A stretch of 64,000 nt of DNA from Zerene cesonia (taxonomy: Eukaryota; Arthropoda; Insecta; Lepidoptera; Pieridae): contig NC_052124.1 in the NCBI RefSeq assembly GCF_012273895.1, positions 2,955,849-3,019,848 of the forward strand, written 5' to 3'. Below are positions 11,428 through 24,323 of this stretch, one piece after another. Both the position numbers and the translations under genes were made by a program. Positions within the stretch are counted from its first letter, which is position 1, and each line of letters opens with the position of its first letter. The notes beneath the pieces were generated by a model. It was not told where the DNA came from, ran no database searches, and worked only from the letters and a program-made list of their open reading frames with translations.

Positions 11428-14400
11428 ATGTCGGAAAGGGAAGATAATGTGTACAAAGCTAAATTGGCCGAACAGGCTGAGCGTTACGATGGTAAGCATT
11501 TATTTTTGTTTAACTCTAAATTATTAGGACATAAAATTCTATTGTATTTTCGCCGACAGTTGAAAGATGATTTACAGATAGTTGTGAAAACTTTACCCGT
11601 AGTCGGCTAATGAAAGCCAAAATGAGTCTTTATTCGACGAAAAATGTTAATGATACATTCAAATTTTAAGATTTATTGTACAAACTATGAATCGATGGCA
11701 TTCGTTAGGCTTGGTCAACGATCGATGCGTCATCCGCCGGTGGGCTGCCCTTTATAAAATTCTGTTCCAGGAAATAAAGTAGGCACATTAGGAAGTCTAC
11801 AAATATTACTGGATTAAGAAACACTAATCCATAATTTAAATTGTCTGCGCCGCTAGTGGAAATCGTAAGTTGAGAAATCGATGAAACAAAAAGTACTCTT
11901 TTTTCCAAAGAGACATAAAACCCGATCGATGTCATTGAGTTCAGTGAAGCATAGCGTACCTTGGACATTTAATAGATAGAGGTGTAGGAATGTTCTAGAT
12001 TTGAGGGCTAGTGTCGAAAGGTCGGCAACCTGTCTCGGGGTTTCACCCATTGTTAACCATAATGCACTTGTGAATGTCACTACTATCACATGCACATCAT
12101 TTGTGATAAAAACTGCTATTCTAAAACTTTATTTCAACTTTCGCTCCATGTCATTTATGAAACTGTTTCGCGCACTACTTTCCATTCATATATATTTGTA
12201 TTATAATTATTGAAAATATCATCTGTACTTATATGGCGGATGTTGAAAAAGACCTGTATTTTATTTTACTGATTCAATATGACTCGATAAAATTAAGGAG
12301 CAGAACTTATTTCGTAATTTTTCAGGTTATCGATTCTACAAATACTTGTTAGATTTATTTTAATTAAAACTACCATAACCTTTAGTGATATATTTCTATA
12401 TATTCTATAGCTTTAAAACACAGTGGTAGACAATGACAGTGATGTAATATAAATAATTGCAGAAATGGTTCAGGCAATGAAGAATGTGGCCTCGTGCAAC
12501 GTATCAGACAATGAGCTCACAGTGGAGGAGAGGAACCTCCTTTCTGTTGCATACAAGAATGTCATAGGAGCCCGCCGAGCCTCCTGGAGAATCATTTCAT
12601 CCATTGAACAGAAAGAAGAAACAAAAGTATGTTCTAGCTTTTAGTGAAGGTTTTGTGACTGATGAACTCAAGTTCCACATGTACACCTTTATATGTATTA
12701 TGATTAAAGGCCATCCATAATCACCAGAAAATATTTGATAAGAATAGACTGTTATGTATCTGACTATAGCTGCAAAAGTTTAATTTTCTGCTAAGATGAG
12801 AATATGGGAATTAATTCTTCAAAAGTTGTCCTCATCTATATGTATGTTAATTTTAATAAGCAACCTTTGCTATGACGAGGATGACAAGATAAACAATTTA
12901 TTACTAACTCCTTTCCCAAATTGCACATGTAAAAAGGGTGTGGCCCATAACATGCAGTGGCCTATTTTCAGGCTGATTCTTAGTGTGTAAATTATTCCTA
13001 ATCCCATTAGAGCAGAATACTAAATAGGCCACATGGAACTTGCTACATTGTGTTTATTCTTGTGGGAATTGTGTCCCACCTCTGTTGTCTGATTGCTTAT
13101 GTGATGGATCAGAAGCTTCATTTTAAATTGGGTAAAATGGTTTAATTTATTATTTTAAAATACTAATGGTCCTGCTTAGTTGGTGACAACATCTAACATT
13201 AAATGTATGGCATGTACCAATATTGTTTCAGTAAGTTTCGTTATTAAAGTGAATCATAATTTAATCAGATACATGATTGCTTCAGTGCTGAGTATTATCA
13301 TAGAATAAGTTATGTCATAAGTGACAATAATGATGACTAACACACTTGGGACTTGTGTAAGATCTGAGCCCAAGGCATAGCCTTGTTGCTATACTAAATA
13401 CTAATGGACAGTGACCATATAGAGTTTGAAAACTTGTGACATATTGGGTAATAATATATCTACTGAATGATTCATGCTTATCATTTCTCAGAGTTCAAAA
13501 ATGTCAGATATCCATACTGACATCAAGTTGAAGAGTTTGTTTGTTTGAACATACTTATTCAACTCGGGAAATACTGGTTCGAATTGAAAAACAACCAACA
13601 GAGTGGAGTGAATCTTACTATCCTACTTCCTATAATTTTATATATTTGCTATAATTTTGTCCAATGGCCCCATTAATTATCAATTATTACACCAGATTTT
13701 GGAAGAATTGATTGATAACTTTTTGTATGGAGAGATATAAAAATTATAATATATGCTGAACCCAGTTTCATATATATAATCTGTGACTGTAAATGTTTCC
13801 TTCACAGAGCTAGTCAAATATATATTGTTCAAGTGTTCATTTGTAATATTGTAATCAGCATTGCTTTTTGCTCAATGTGCATTACAAATTTATTTTACAA
13901 TTTTTGTCTGTTTGTTCCGGTTAATCTATAGAACGCTGGACTGATTTTTGACATGACTCACCAACAGAAAGCTGTTGTTCAGAGGAGTAATTTAAGCTTG
14001 TTTTACAATTCCTCGCCGATGAAGTCGCGGTTACAACTAGTTTAATGATAAATTGCTTCGAGCAAACATGCTTAGCTTTATTTAAAACAGTAAAATCACT
14101 TAATTTCAATGACTGATGTAATTGGTATTAAATAACATATTAATGTGAAGTTATGTTAAAGGTCATTACACTCTTGATAAACAATATTATTGAAATTTTA
14201 TTTTAAGTTAATCATTCCACAACAATGCGATGAAGCAATAAAATAAATTCGTTTTTTTACTCGTATACATTCGAAGATTCATGACACAAAATAAACTTTA
14301 TGAATTATATAATTTGATGCAGATAGTTACAGGAAATATTGCATATATTCTTTTATTTGACCGTATTTGTATAACAATTGAGTTTCTAAAAGCATTCATG

Positions 14401-17400
14401 TAAAGTTGAAGAACAGAGTTATCAGTAGATAGATCCTGATGGTTTGGATAGGAGTCCTGTATTGCACTGCGTTCATCTAACGTAGTGCAGTCGCGACTTG
14501 CGTCATAGTGTGATTAATATGAACTAAAACTGAGTAAAACATAAAGGTCAGATTCATATCTTGAATTCTACTTATTCCTTAATGAAGATTGTTTGTGGAA
14601 TTCGAGTATATTTTGCGAAAAATAGCGGTCACAAATATAAGTCAAGGCCGTCACGAATGCTCGCTCGATTTACATATTGATTAGTTAATTTTCTCCAATT
14701 AACTGCTCTTTGCCATATAAGCGAAAACGTATAATTAACACTCGGGTGAAAACTCCAACCTCATTTGGTTTGGCTCAATTAGTTGGAATGAAAGCCTCAA
14801 TAGCCTCGCCGCTTTGGATTATCTTCGTTAGAACAATATTTGCACGATTACAAAGTTTGTTTCGGCACCGTTGAAACCAACGCCCGATTATCTTGTTCTC
14901 TAGTATATCCTTTACATGCGACACTATCGGCAACACATACACTACGGTATGCACGCTTACGTAGTCGAGTCATAAAGTCGTGCACACAGCACATATCTAT
15001 TGTGCATTCTGCACTCCACTTTGTTACAAAAATAAGGGTACAAGTTTCGTGAGAAAATCAATTCGTAAGTACCTCGACCATAAAACGCTTGTATCGCGTG
15101 CCGCACCCTTTCAGTAGTAAGCCGATAGAACCCAAATCGGCTCATTGTAACGGTGACTGAAAGCCGAAAGTATGAATCCATGAATACATAATGCTGTGAA
15201 GTGACCTACTTACCCTAATTAGTAAACCGTGATGTGACAGGCAGACTAAACTCGGCGGTTTCTTTGCGGTGAAATTTCAAATAATACTCATTGATAAAGT
15301 TTGTTTACGTTACTTGTACTTTATTCATACTTTTTTTATAAATGATCCACATCGAAAACCAACGGCGTAGTGGCGGCGTACCTACACTGAAGTAGACTCG
15401 TAATAAATTAACTGGATTGAACTGAATGATAAAGCTCTTTAAATTTGTATTGTCTTTATTTAAAGTCAGACCTAAGACCCGGCCCATACCATCTAGTTAT
15501 TACGTAATTACAACACATGCGCCCTATTTTGTGTCTAAACCACGTTGTAGTCTACGATCTTTGGCTATTACGAGTTATGACTCCTTTCTTAAAGAGCAGT
15601 AAGATCAGGACCGGATGAATGTGGGTGGGTAACGCGGGTGCGGCGTGTTGCAGGGCGCGGAGGACAAGCTGAACATGATCCGCGCGTACCGCAGCCAGGT
15701 GGAGAAGGAGCTGCGCGACATCTGCTCCGACATCCTGGGCGTGCTCGACAAGCACCTCATACCCAGCTCGCAGACCGGCGAGTCCAAGGTCTTCTACTAC
15801 AAAATGAAGGTAATTACACACACTTCACCCTACACACGCGTGTTTCCGTGTAACTGGCAAGTTGACGAGTTCATGATGAATTATGATTAAGGTATGATTG
15901 TTGTGATACAGGCCAAGTTAAGTAAATCGTGATCAAAATTTAGTACACAGTTTTAATTTAAATATGTAGCAAGTATAAAATTAGCGTTGAATGTATCATA
16001 GTCCTGAATAGTGAAATTTTATCACAAAAGTCGTATTGCGTATGCGAGCGTCGTATCAGGGGATTTGCGAATAATCCGTATCTCCAAACCGATGGTAAAA
16101 AGTAGATTATGACATTAATATGTCTCGTCTTTAGACAATTGTTTCTCTCATTCATAATTATCACCGAAAGGAGTTGCATTAAAGTCAATTTTTACGATGT
16201 CTCACGACATTGATGCCCTCTTTACAACCGAGTCTTAAATATATAATATCTCAATGAAATATGATATAATCGGTTTTATGCTATTTATACTTCAGTTACC
16301 TTGCTTTACAACACTGCTATGTGTATCACGCATTCATTATTCTTATTCCTTGTTTTTTTCTTGTTATTTGATTTAATTATGTTTATCGCATTTGTCACTG
16401 ATGTGGGTCTCAGTCTCAGTCCAAGCACATACACATTCTGATTTTCGATAAGCAACGCGTCCGCCACACTCCGCTAGACTAAACAGCTAGCCTCGTCGTT
16501 TCTATACCCTAACAATTTTATTTAGTTTCTTACAAGATCTATTAATTTATTTGCCGCATATATAAATACACTAAAATAGTTAAACTCGGCCCTTACAATG
16601 TTGATTCTTGATCAGGGTCACAACTCGCTATCAAGACGCGTACGTTGGCATCGGCGTTATGTAAATATAACGTGAATGTGTGGGTAGTCTTGCAACTTGA
16701 ATGAGCTAACGTAGCTTAAGTGAGCTTATGAGGCAATTATCGTGAAATACTTTTATGAGCAGATACCGCGTCAGTTACTGTACTATTTTCAATATAAATT
16801 TAGAGCCGCGTTTAGTCCTTCCCAGTTCGGTTCCATTCATTCAAGATAAATGATATGTATGATGTAGCTGATGCAATTTGCCGAGCATCAAGTGAGCGTC
16901 CGTGGGCGGCTCTGACGTGCGCGGGAATTATTTCCAGGAGCTGCACATTACACGATCTTTCATGACTCTTAAATTAATTACGCGAATTACACGTTTCCTC
17001 ATTAAATATAACGCCATATCCATGTATGAGATTTGTTAATGATTCAGTATTGTAGACGACGTATAAAAATATAACGCTGCTCCTACGTAACAAATTTGCT
17101 TGCTTCTATAGGTACGACAGTCAAAATGTTTCACTATAACATTCAGTTTACGTCGTACAACAGAATGTTGTGTTAATTGACCTTGGTTGACAAAAACTGC
17201 GCAGGTTTTTTTTGATCCGCTCCTTATGTGGCGACTACAGTTTACATTACATATTGTGTATCATTGTGACGTATTCTGCTTTGCTTATCAATAGTGTGAC
17301 GTCATTAGTTAGAGCGAAAGTGTATGCGACATTTGTAATGTACTCTTTTGTCTTTGACAACTATATGTGTACGATACGATTCGAGAAATATATTTCATGG

Positions 17401-18538
17401 ATATATGAAAGTGACGTCTTTTTTACGTCGTGTACATAAGTTTACAGGTAGATGATTTTATAGTGATAAAATAGATGCATAAAAATATTTTTATTTGTCA
17501 TCAAAAACGATACATACATATATGATAAGAGTTGCATAAAATTATACAAAGAAAATTTATCAAATTTTATTATACTTTTTTGTTACTTACAATGAATGCT
17601 TTTGTATTAAATAATTATTTTTTGTTTCTTCTATAAACAGCCATTGCAATGAATCGCAGACTATACTTGTCCTTTGCTAAAGGATATTAAAAAAGTTTTA
17701 TTATTTGGCATTCGGCACGAAAGTTGTACAAGCAACGAATTTGACATAATATAACGGGCGTAGCGGCGCAGTAGTGGCGGGTGGGTGATCACTGCCGCGG
17801 TTACGTTAGCCGCCGCCCAGTTATCAATTTGTAACCGCGTACCTGTCATATTCAGCTTTTCAGTATCGTTCACGAGTATTGCGAGAAGTAATTATGAACT
17901 TGTATAATAATTAATATGTGGTGTGTAGTGGGTACACATTATTTAATTAATATTTAATCTGATGAGGTTTTATTCCCGAGTCAATAATGTATAATCAGTT
18001 TGTAATTTGTAATGACTGGATATTTTGACGTGTATACTTTAGTGTTATGTTACACACGTTTTATTGAGAGTTTCTAATATAAATTATTGTCAAGTTGTTA
18101 ATTTTATGTTTGCTCTTACACAATGAAGTGTATTCTTTTAATTATTTTAATCCACTTTGAGTTCACTTTTAGTTACATTCAGTTTCTGTTGATTTCATAT
18201 CTTAATTTTGTTTTAATTGTGACTTCTCATTACAAACATTTCTTATGAGTTTATTTATTTCGCCATTTTGATGATTCGTAGCATATTTAAAGCACTTAGG
18301 TAAGAATTTAGTGAAATGTACTTCATTGTAATAATAACATACTTGAATATGAATGTGATGGTGGTAACGCTGTGTACAGGGTGACTACCACCGGTACCTG
18401 GCTGAGTTCGCGACGGGCAATGACCGCAAGGAGGCGGCGGAGAACTCGCTCGTGGCGTACAAGGCCGCCTCCGACATCGCCATGACCGAGCTGCCGCCCA
18501 CGCACCCCATCCGCCTCGGCCTCGCGCTCAACTTCTCC
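11428..18538 (+). CDS. 14-3-3epsilon: 14-3-3 epsilon, exons 1-4 (last exon in gap)
   Basis: Phosphoserine/phosphothreonine-binding adaptor, a cytosolic dimer that modulates Ras/MAPK, insulin/FoxO and cell-cycle signalling. Exons: 11428-11491 (ATG; MSEREDNVYKAKLAEQAERY), 12463-12626 (EMVQAMKNVA...LTVEERNLLSVAYKNVIG...WRIISSIEQKEETK), 15654-15809 (GAEDKLNMIRAYRSQVEKEL...SKVFYYKMK) and 18380-18538 (GDYHRYLAEFATGNDRKEAA...LPPTHPIRLGLALNFS). Phases are 1,0,0,0 and all donors are canonical. Phosphopeptide-pocket residues lie in RRASWR (exon 2), FYYKMKGDYHRYLAE (exons 3-4) and LGLALNFS. 181 residues are visible of about 260. The C-terminal ~80 residues (helices G-I) should lie in the gap at 18620. 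Exons 3-4 are much GC-richer than exons 1-2. The epsilon isoform is identified by EREDNVYKAKLAEQAERYDEM and the IGARRASWRIISSIEQKEE stretch. Confidence 0.97.
12627..15653 (+). other. 14-3-3 epsilon intron 2, nothing else recognised
   Basis: About 3 kb of AT-rich intron. Small open frames (for example 12796-12990 and 14840-15052) show no domain. Introns 1 (11492-12462) and 3 (15810-18379) are similar, with no second gene or RNA seen. Confidence 0.5.
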
Positions 18539-18562
18539 GTGAGTATCCGCACCGCACACGCG

Positions 18563-18619
18563 CACTCCACACACTCCACACACTCCACACACTCCACACA
18601 CTCCACACACTCCACACAC
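18563..18619 (+). repeat. 9-bp minisatellite at intron 4 start of 14-3-3 epsilon
   Basis: CACTCCACA is repeated without error about 6.3 times, starting 24 bases after the exon 4 donor and running into a 1000-N gap. The array probably continues in the gap and may be the reason assembly stopped. Confidence 0.9.
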
Positions 18620-19619
18620 NNNNNNNNNNNNNNNNNNNNNNNNNNNNNNNNNNNNNNNNNNNNNNNNNNNNNNNNNNNNNNNNNNNNNNNNNNNNNNNNN
18701 NNNNNNNNNNNNNNNNNNNNNNNNNNNNNNNNNNNNNNNNNNNNNNNNNNNNNNNNNNNNNNNNNNNNNNNNNNNNNNNNNNNNNNNNNNNNNNNNNNNN
18801 NNNNNNNNNNNNNNNNNNNNNNNNNNNNNNNNNNNNNNNNNNNNNNNNNNNNNNNNNNNNNNNNNNNNNNNNNNNNNNNNNNNNNNNNNNNNNNNNNNNN
18901 NNNNNNNNNNNNNNNNNNNNNNNNNNNNNNNNNNNNNNNNNNNNNNNNNNNNNNNNNNNNNNNNNNNNNNNNNNNNNNNNNNNNNNNNNNNNNNNNNNNN
19001 NNNNNNNNNNNNNNNNNNNNNNNNNNNNNNNNNNNNNNNNNNNNNNNNNNNNNNNNNNNNNNNNNNNNNNNNNNNNNNNNNNNNNNNNNNNNNNNNNNNN
19101 NNNNNNNNNNNNNNNNNNNNNNNNNNNNNNNNNNNNNNNNNNNNNNNNNNNNNNNNNNNNNNNNNNNNNNNNNNNNNNNNNNNNNNNNNNNNNNNNNNNN
19201 NNNNNNNNNNNNNNNNNNNNNNNNNNNNNNNNNNNNNNNNNNNNNNNNNNNNNNNNNNNNNNNNNNNNNNNNNNNNNNNNNNNNNNNNNNNNNNNNNNNN
19301 NNNNNNNNNNNNNNNNNNNNNNNNNNNNNNNNNNNNNNNNNNNNNNNNNNNNNNNNNNNNNNNNNNNNNNNNNNNNNNNNNNNNNNNNNNNNNNNNNNNN
19401 NNNNNNNNNNNNNNNNNNNNNNNNNNNNNNNNNNNNNNNNNNNNNNNNNNNNNNNNNNNNNNNNNNNNNNNNNNNNNNNNNNNNNNNNNNNNNNNNNNNN
19501 NNNNNNNNNNNNNNNNNNNNNNNNNNNNNNNNNNNNNNNNNNNNNNNNNNNNNNNNNNNNNNNNNNNNNNNNNNNNNNNNNNNNNNNNNNNNNNNNNNNN
19601 NNNNNNNNNNNNNNNNNNN
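18620..19619. other. Assembly gap of 1000 N (missing 3' end of 14-3-3 epsilon)
   Basis: Exactly 1000 N. The final coding exon(s) of 14-3-3 epsilon should lie here. The 19620-20341 sequence after it is AT-rich and carries no recognised coding exon for either gene. Confidence 0.95.
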
Positions 19620-20341
19620 TAGTGGTGTGTCCATAAAATATACATCATAATGTTACCTATATCCTTTTACTTTTGGGAAATTGAGAAAAAGTGTGCAATT
19701 ACAAGATAATGCTATGAACATTAAATATTACGTTGTTATAACAATATCATTATATTTGATAAAAACATCTATAAATTGAAATTATTCAAAATTTTCTCTG
19801 ACAATTTGTGATGACGTTTTCATTCCTTCATTCTGCCAGATGCATCATAATAGAGGGTAGCAATCTCGAGCAGCTTTAACATATTCCGTGTATGGGTAAA
19901 TGAAATAAATAACTATTATTACTACTTATTCGCAAAGCGGTTTTGTGTAAGAGCTACGAAGAACGTTGTAACGAATCCCAGAATCTGAAAGAGTACGGTC
20001 AATCTTAAATCTTAGGTACTTTTATAGAAGACTTACGACCATAACCAATATACATGTCACCATATAATTATAAAAACGTTACTTGTTCTCCGCTGACTCC
20101 GTTGCGTCAGACATTTGGTGTGAATGGCAACGGCGACAACGAGTATAATCGAAAAATAGTGCATTAAATTGCTATACTTTGCAATCTCACGAGAAAGATT
20201 TAATCTATTGAATTGAGTAAATTTATTAGATTATAATATCTAACGGTGTTAACAATTTTACGGCGATATAACCGAATAGAAATTGAAAGCATTCCAATAA
20301 GTTTCCTTTTAGCAATGGAAAAAAGAAATATTTATAATAAC

Positions 20342-22438
20342 TCTTGTGTTGAGAGATCTGTCCATGGTGCAGATGCCAAACGGAGAGAAAGTAGGATCGT
20401 TGAGACAGCACAGATAGTTGAAAAGCTTTAGCTCGTTGGCTACTTCTACATCACTGTACCACTCTCTTATTGATACATTTACTAAGACTTTTGCCATCCT
20501 TAGCTGTGAATGGAAATGATCAAATTTATTCACTTTCCCCGCCCTCTTCGTCTATTCGAATTCGAATCATTGTAATTTAATGACAAAAATTTATCTCTAG
20601 TAGAAACCAGCTACAGGTTAGTTTTTTTGTATTGCTTTTTTTAAACAATCTGACAACATTTAATTATTGCGTCATTAAATAACGGATATTTGAGTTTTTT
20701 TTTAATCATGTTACGTTAATATATTTATTTTAATTGTGAAACCTGATGTTGAGTGCGATGGCACGGTTCTATCATTAGGATCGTTCTGACGGTCACATTT
20801 AATCCCCACATAAGTTCCACACAAGATATCAATATCCAGTTGAAATCTGTAATAGCACTCCATATTATGTATTATGTAAGTAAGAAAGCGGCCGAGCGAG
20901 AGCGACCGTAGCGAAGCGAAACAAGAGTAAAAAATTGACAATTTTCAAGGGTTGAGAAATGATTCTATATCTTACTTTCGTCCTGGTCCATTTCTACCAG
21001 CACATGTGTTGACAACATGAGCCTCGTAATGGTGACTAGAATAATTAAAACGTTGATCGCCGCGTCGCTTGCTGTTATTTTTCTGATGATGTCGCATATC
21101 GACATGAAGGCTAGAGCCTGTTCCCTGACCTTTGCCGAGGTTTTAGTGTACTCTATGTGATCTGAAAACAAATAATAACAATTTAACAATAGTAACCCGA
21201 AGAGATTACGCTCTAAAATCGAGCATCTGTGTCCCTTACCTGTCCTGACCTGACTGAGAACTGTGGTGACGTTCAAAAAATTGTTTCTTATAACCTTTCT
21301 CCACTTCACAGTTGAAAACTTCAATCCATCTTAAATATTAGATAAAATTATAATATTTAAGAAACGACGACTATCCGCGGATTTAAACAGTGCGCACCTG
21401 TTTACTTACCTAATTGAACATTTTTTAATTTAATGTTTACTTTCTTAATTGCCGAATATATACGAGCCACCATTAGTATGTATTGGAACGAGATTGCGTA
21501 CGTGGTCAGCGTCAACGTACCTTGCATTAGCGCCATGTATAAGGTGTTCGCTGAAAGCAACCGAAACCATTGGCGCTTGAAGACTCGTTGACGAATTATC
21601 TGATTTGAATACGCAACAGAAGGTCGGAATACTTTTATACAATTTGAAGCAATATATAACGTAATCAATAATTGAACCCTTACGCAATGAGCAAAATTTG
21701 TCTGCAGTGCATCCGTATACAAAGATGTATGATATGTTAATGATAAATACAAGTCCGACATATAAACAAATAAATATCACCCATTTTTTTTCCTTCTTCT
21801 CGATAGTCTTAGTTCGCGATGTGATCTAAAAATAATTGTTATAATTAAATTAAGATATTAAGTTAATGAATAGGTATATAATATCTATTGAGTCGGAAGT
21901 GTAATCTGTGCGGCGAGTTCGACTGTATGTATATAAAAATTGGGAAAAGTAACAATCATTGCAGCAAAGGATTACTTGCTCCAGTAGGCTTAAGCACTGG
22001 CTCCAGCTTCGCATGCGGCGCGGGCCGGTGAGCAACGCAGCGTCGGTCAGCAGCACGAAGCAGACGAAACATGTCAACCTCGATACATACTTGTACATGT
22101 TCTTTGACGGAGACAAATACAGTTCGCGCAGCCCCATCGAGCCTATCACATCTAAGTAAATAATACAATTTTATCTTTTTTACTGTACCATGTGTAGGAA
22201 GATAACGCAATTTCTTAGGCACCAATCAGTCAGCCTACTTACTGTATAGTGGTAGCATAATGCAAAAACTGTAGATGGAAAGTGCGCGGGCAGCGAAGCC
22301 GCGCGGGTCGGGCGGCGCGAGCGGCGCGAGCGGCAGCGGACACAGGCCGAGCGCGCGACACACGCGGCACACCGCCCCCAGCGCGCCCCGCACGTCCTGC
22401 ACGCCCCGCACGCCGCTCTGGGAACCCATCGCCGCCAT
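20342..22438 (-). CDS. Gustatory receptor Gr-2, exons 1-8 (terminal exon unresolved)
   Basis: Seven-transmembrane insect gustatory receptor. Minus-strand exons: 22438-22243 (MAAMGSQSGVRGVQDV...), 22151-21976, 21825-21684, 21550-21410, 21329-21240, 21161-20976, 20846-20743 and 20503-20342. They chain with phases 1,0,1,1,1,1,0,0 and give 399 residues. Exons 1-4, 6 and 7 match Gr-1/Gr-3 exon positions, and the 186-nt exon 6 is exactly as long as Gr-3 exon 5. Exon 5 (90 nt, KFSTVKWRKVIRNNFLNV) has no counterpart there. Exon 8 contains FSPFGICTMDRSLNTR, the stretch that precedes the last helix in this family. The TYxxxxxQF exon is missing in frame. A GYIAVKLL-like stretch at about 20229-20290 is in another frame, and the apparent 36-base intron before it is too short. 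So the gene may be a recent pseudogene, carry an assembly indel, or use an exon not recognised. Confidence 0.75.
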
Positions 22439-23830
22439 AACTAATGCTCTATTGGAATAGAAGGTAATTGTGTACAAAATAAAAAATTGCATCTCCACCA
22501 CAACATCTAGGGTTATGCCATATAATCTCTCTAGCTGCATAGAGCCTTATGACCACATTTTAATTGAAATCGAAAGAAAATAAAAAAGGTAAAAACTGTG
22601 TTAACCTACCTTTGGTTTTTTATTTTCTTGTTCTATTGTCAACTTGAAACGCTAGATTGTCGTCGCCATTCACCGTGATTCATGTTTCGTATTTAATCGC
22701 GAGTGCGCCTAAAAAGCTAGAAAAATATTGAAATAATACGCTTTCTCATCTACTTGTGACTAGCAGATAAAGATTTAGTAAAAAGCCATAATTTAGATAT
22801 GCTTTGATTGACTTATTGATGTAGATACACAGTAGAGTCATTATAGTGAAGTTTTACTTAGGGTCAGCTCACATAAAGTCGCGATTCACAAACAACGAGG
22901 GTTCCGTACACACCTGCGAAATATTCATATAATTATTACTAATAGTAACTATATTTTTCACTGGAAAAGGTTGTCCCCTGCCCGTACATGGAGATAAGTC
23001 GCGATTATTACGGTAATTACAATTACAATTTCAATTATAATCACAATTTATGTGGTTGTATCAAAACATGTATTAGGTACCTAAAATTTTAATCAGTTTT
23101 TGAATCATTTACATAAGTCCATAGAAATGTAACATTTTAAAGGTAAGACTTTTAAATCCCGAGCGAGCGTTTCCCACACGATACAATTTTATTTGATGCA
23201 TGGGTTTGGTGTAGCTTAACTTCAAGTTTGTGGGACCGCCGCCCTCGCCCCGCGGCCGCCATCTCCAAAAAAGGAATTTCCGCTCTATCTCTGACACCTC
23301 AACCTTTTTAAATTTTTCACAGCTCCAAGCAACAGTAAACCGTAACAGTATTTGCTATGAATTTCAGGTTGATACCTGCGCGCTCCTGCGAAAAAGGATC
23401 ATGAAAGACAGACAACAATCTTAAGGTTTCTATATTATATGAAAAATAAAATTGTTTATGAATTCAAGTGAATTTCATGCGGTCTTCTATAGTTACAACG
23501 CGTTTTCATTAGAGCTATCACATGACATTTGCGTTGTGGATCTGTAACTCGTGGTTTGAGTCAATTCAGTCCCGCTCCCGTGTGAGCGTAACTTCAGTGT
23601 TTGAGCGTAATACATATAAAAATTATTATTTTTACTGTTACAGCAATTTTGAGTTTGGTAAATTCTTTATTTCATCCTTCTCTTTATTTACACGAGTAAT
23701 AAAATAATAAATTAAAATTAGAAAGAACCCGCACCCTTTTTCATTCGGTGGCTATGTTTGAAATTTGTCTTAATGTATAGCCACAGTTAATGTAATGCTA
23801 TGTAGAATTTTACTACTCGAGAAACATTTT
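22439..23830. other. Intergenic, repeat fragments only
   Basis: No gene recognised. A segment at about 23215-23275 (TAACTTCAAGTTTGT followed by a GC-rich CGGCCGCCATCTCC) is echoed at 36502-36540, so it is likely a dispersed repeat. Nothing else stands out. Confidence 0.45.
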
Positions 23831-23839
23831 TCATTAAAA

Positions 23840-24323
23840 AACAACCTTTGCGATGTTTTTATCTTATCTTATCTTATCTTATCTTATCTTATACCTTTAA
23901 ACGAGCAATTCTTGTATATATATATATATATATATATAATTGGAATCTCGGAATCGGCTCCAACGATTTTCATGAAATTTAGTATATAGGGGGTTTCGGG
24001 GGCGATAAATCGATCTAGCTAGGAATTTTTTTTAGAAAATGTCATATTCGTGTTTTATCGACTTAAACTTAGCGACTCTTCCTGACATCTATTGGCGAAT
24101 AATAATACTAATACAATTTTTTCTTCCTGACATCTATTGGCTAATAGTAATACTAATACTATTTTTTGGCGAATAATTAAAGTTCCAGCAGATGGCGTTG
24201 TTAAGTAACGAAGTCAATGAGTGTTTTCAACGATCGTGTTGTCAACGATCTTGGAAAAAACGCTTATAAACAATCTAACTTCACGAAGTTAAACCGAGTA
24301 AAGCTCGGTCATCCAGGTACTAG
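23840..24323 (+). mobile_element. Possible non-autonomous Helitron (3' end resolved)
   Basis: The right end has a 5-bp-stem hairpin (CCGAG at 24294-24298 with CTCGG at 24304-24308) followed 12 bases later by CTAG at 24320-24323, matching the Helitron 3' pattern of a hairpin followed by CTRR. A second inverted repeat (TAACTT..GAAGTTA) sits at 24277-24292. The body contains microsatellites and a duplicated 'CTTCCTGACATCTATTGGC' motif (about 24079 and 24124). No Rep/helicase coding. The left end is a guess. Confidence 0.45.
23861..23938 (+). repeat. Microsatellites (ATCTT)6 and (TA)12
   Basis: ATCTT is repeated six times at 23861-23890, and an uninterrupted TA run lies at 23914-23938. Both sit just upstream of a Helitron-like tail and may belong to the same element. 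Confidence 0.9.
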
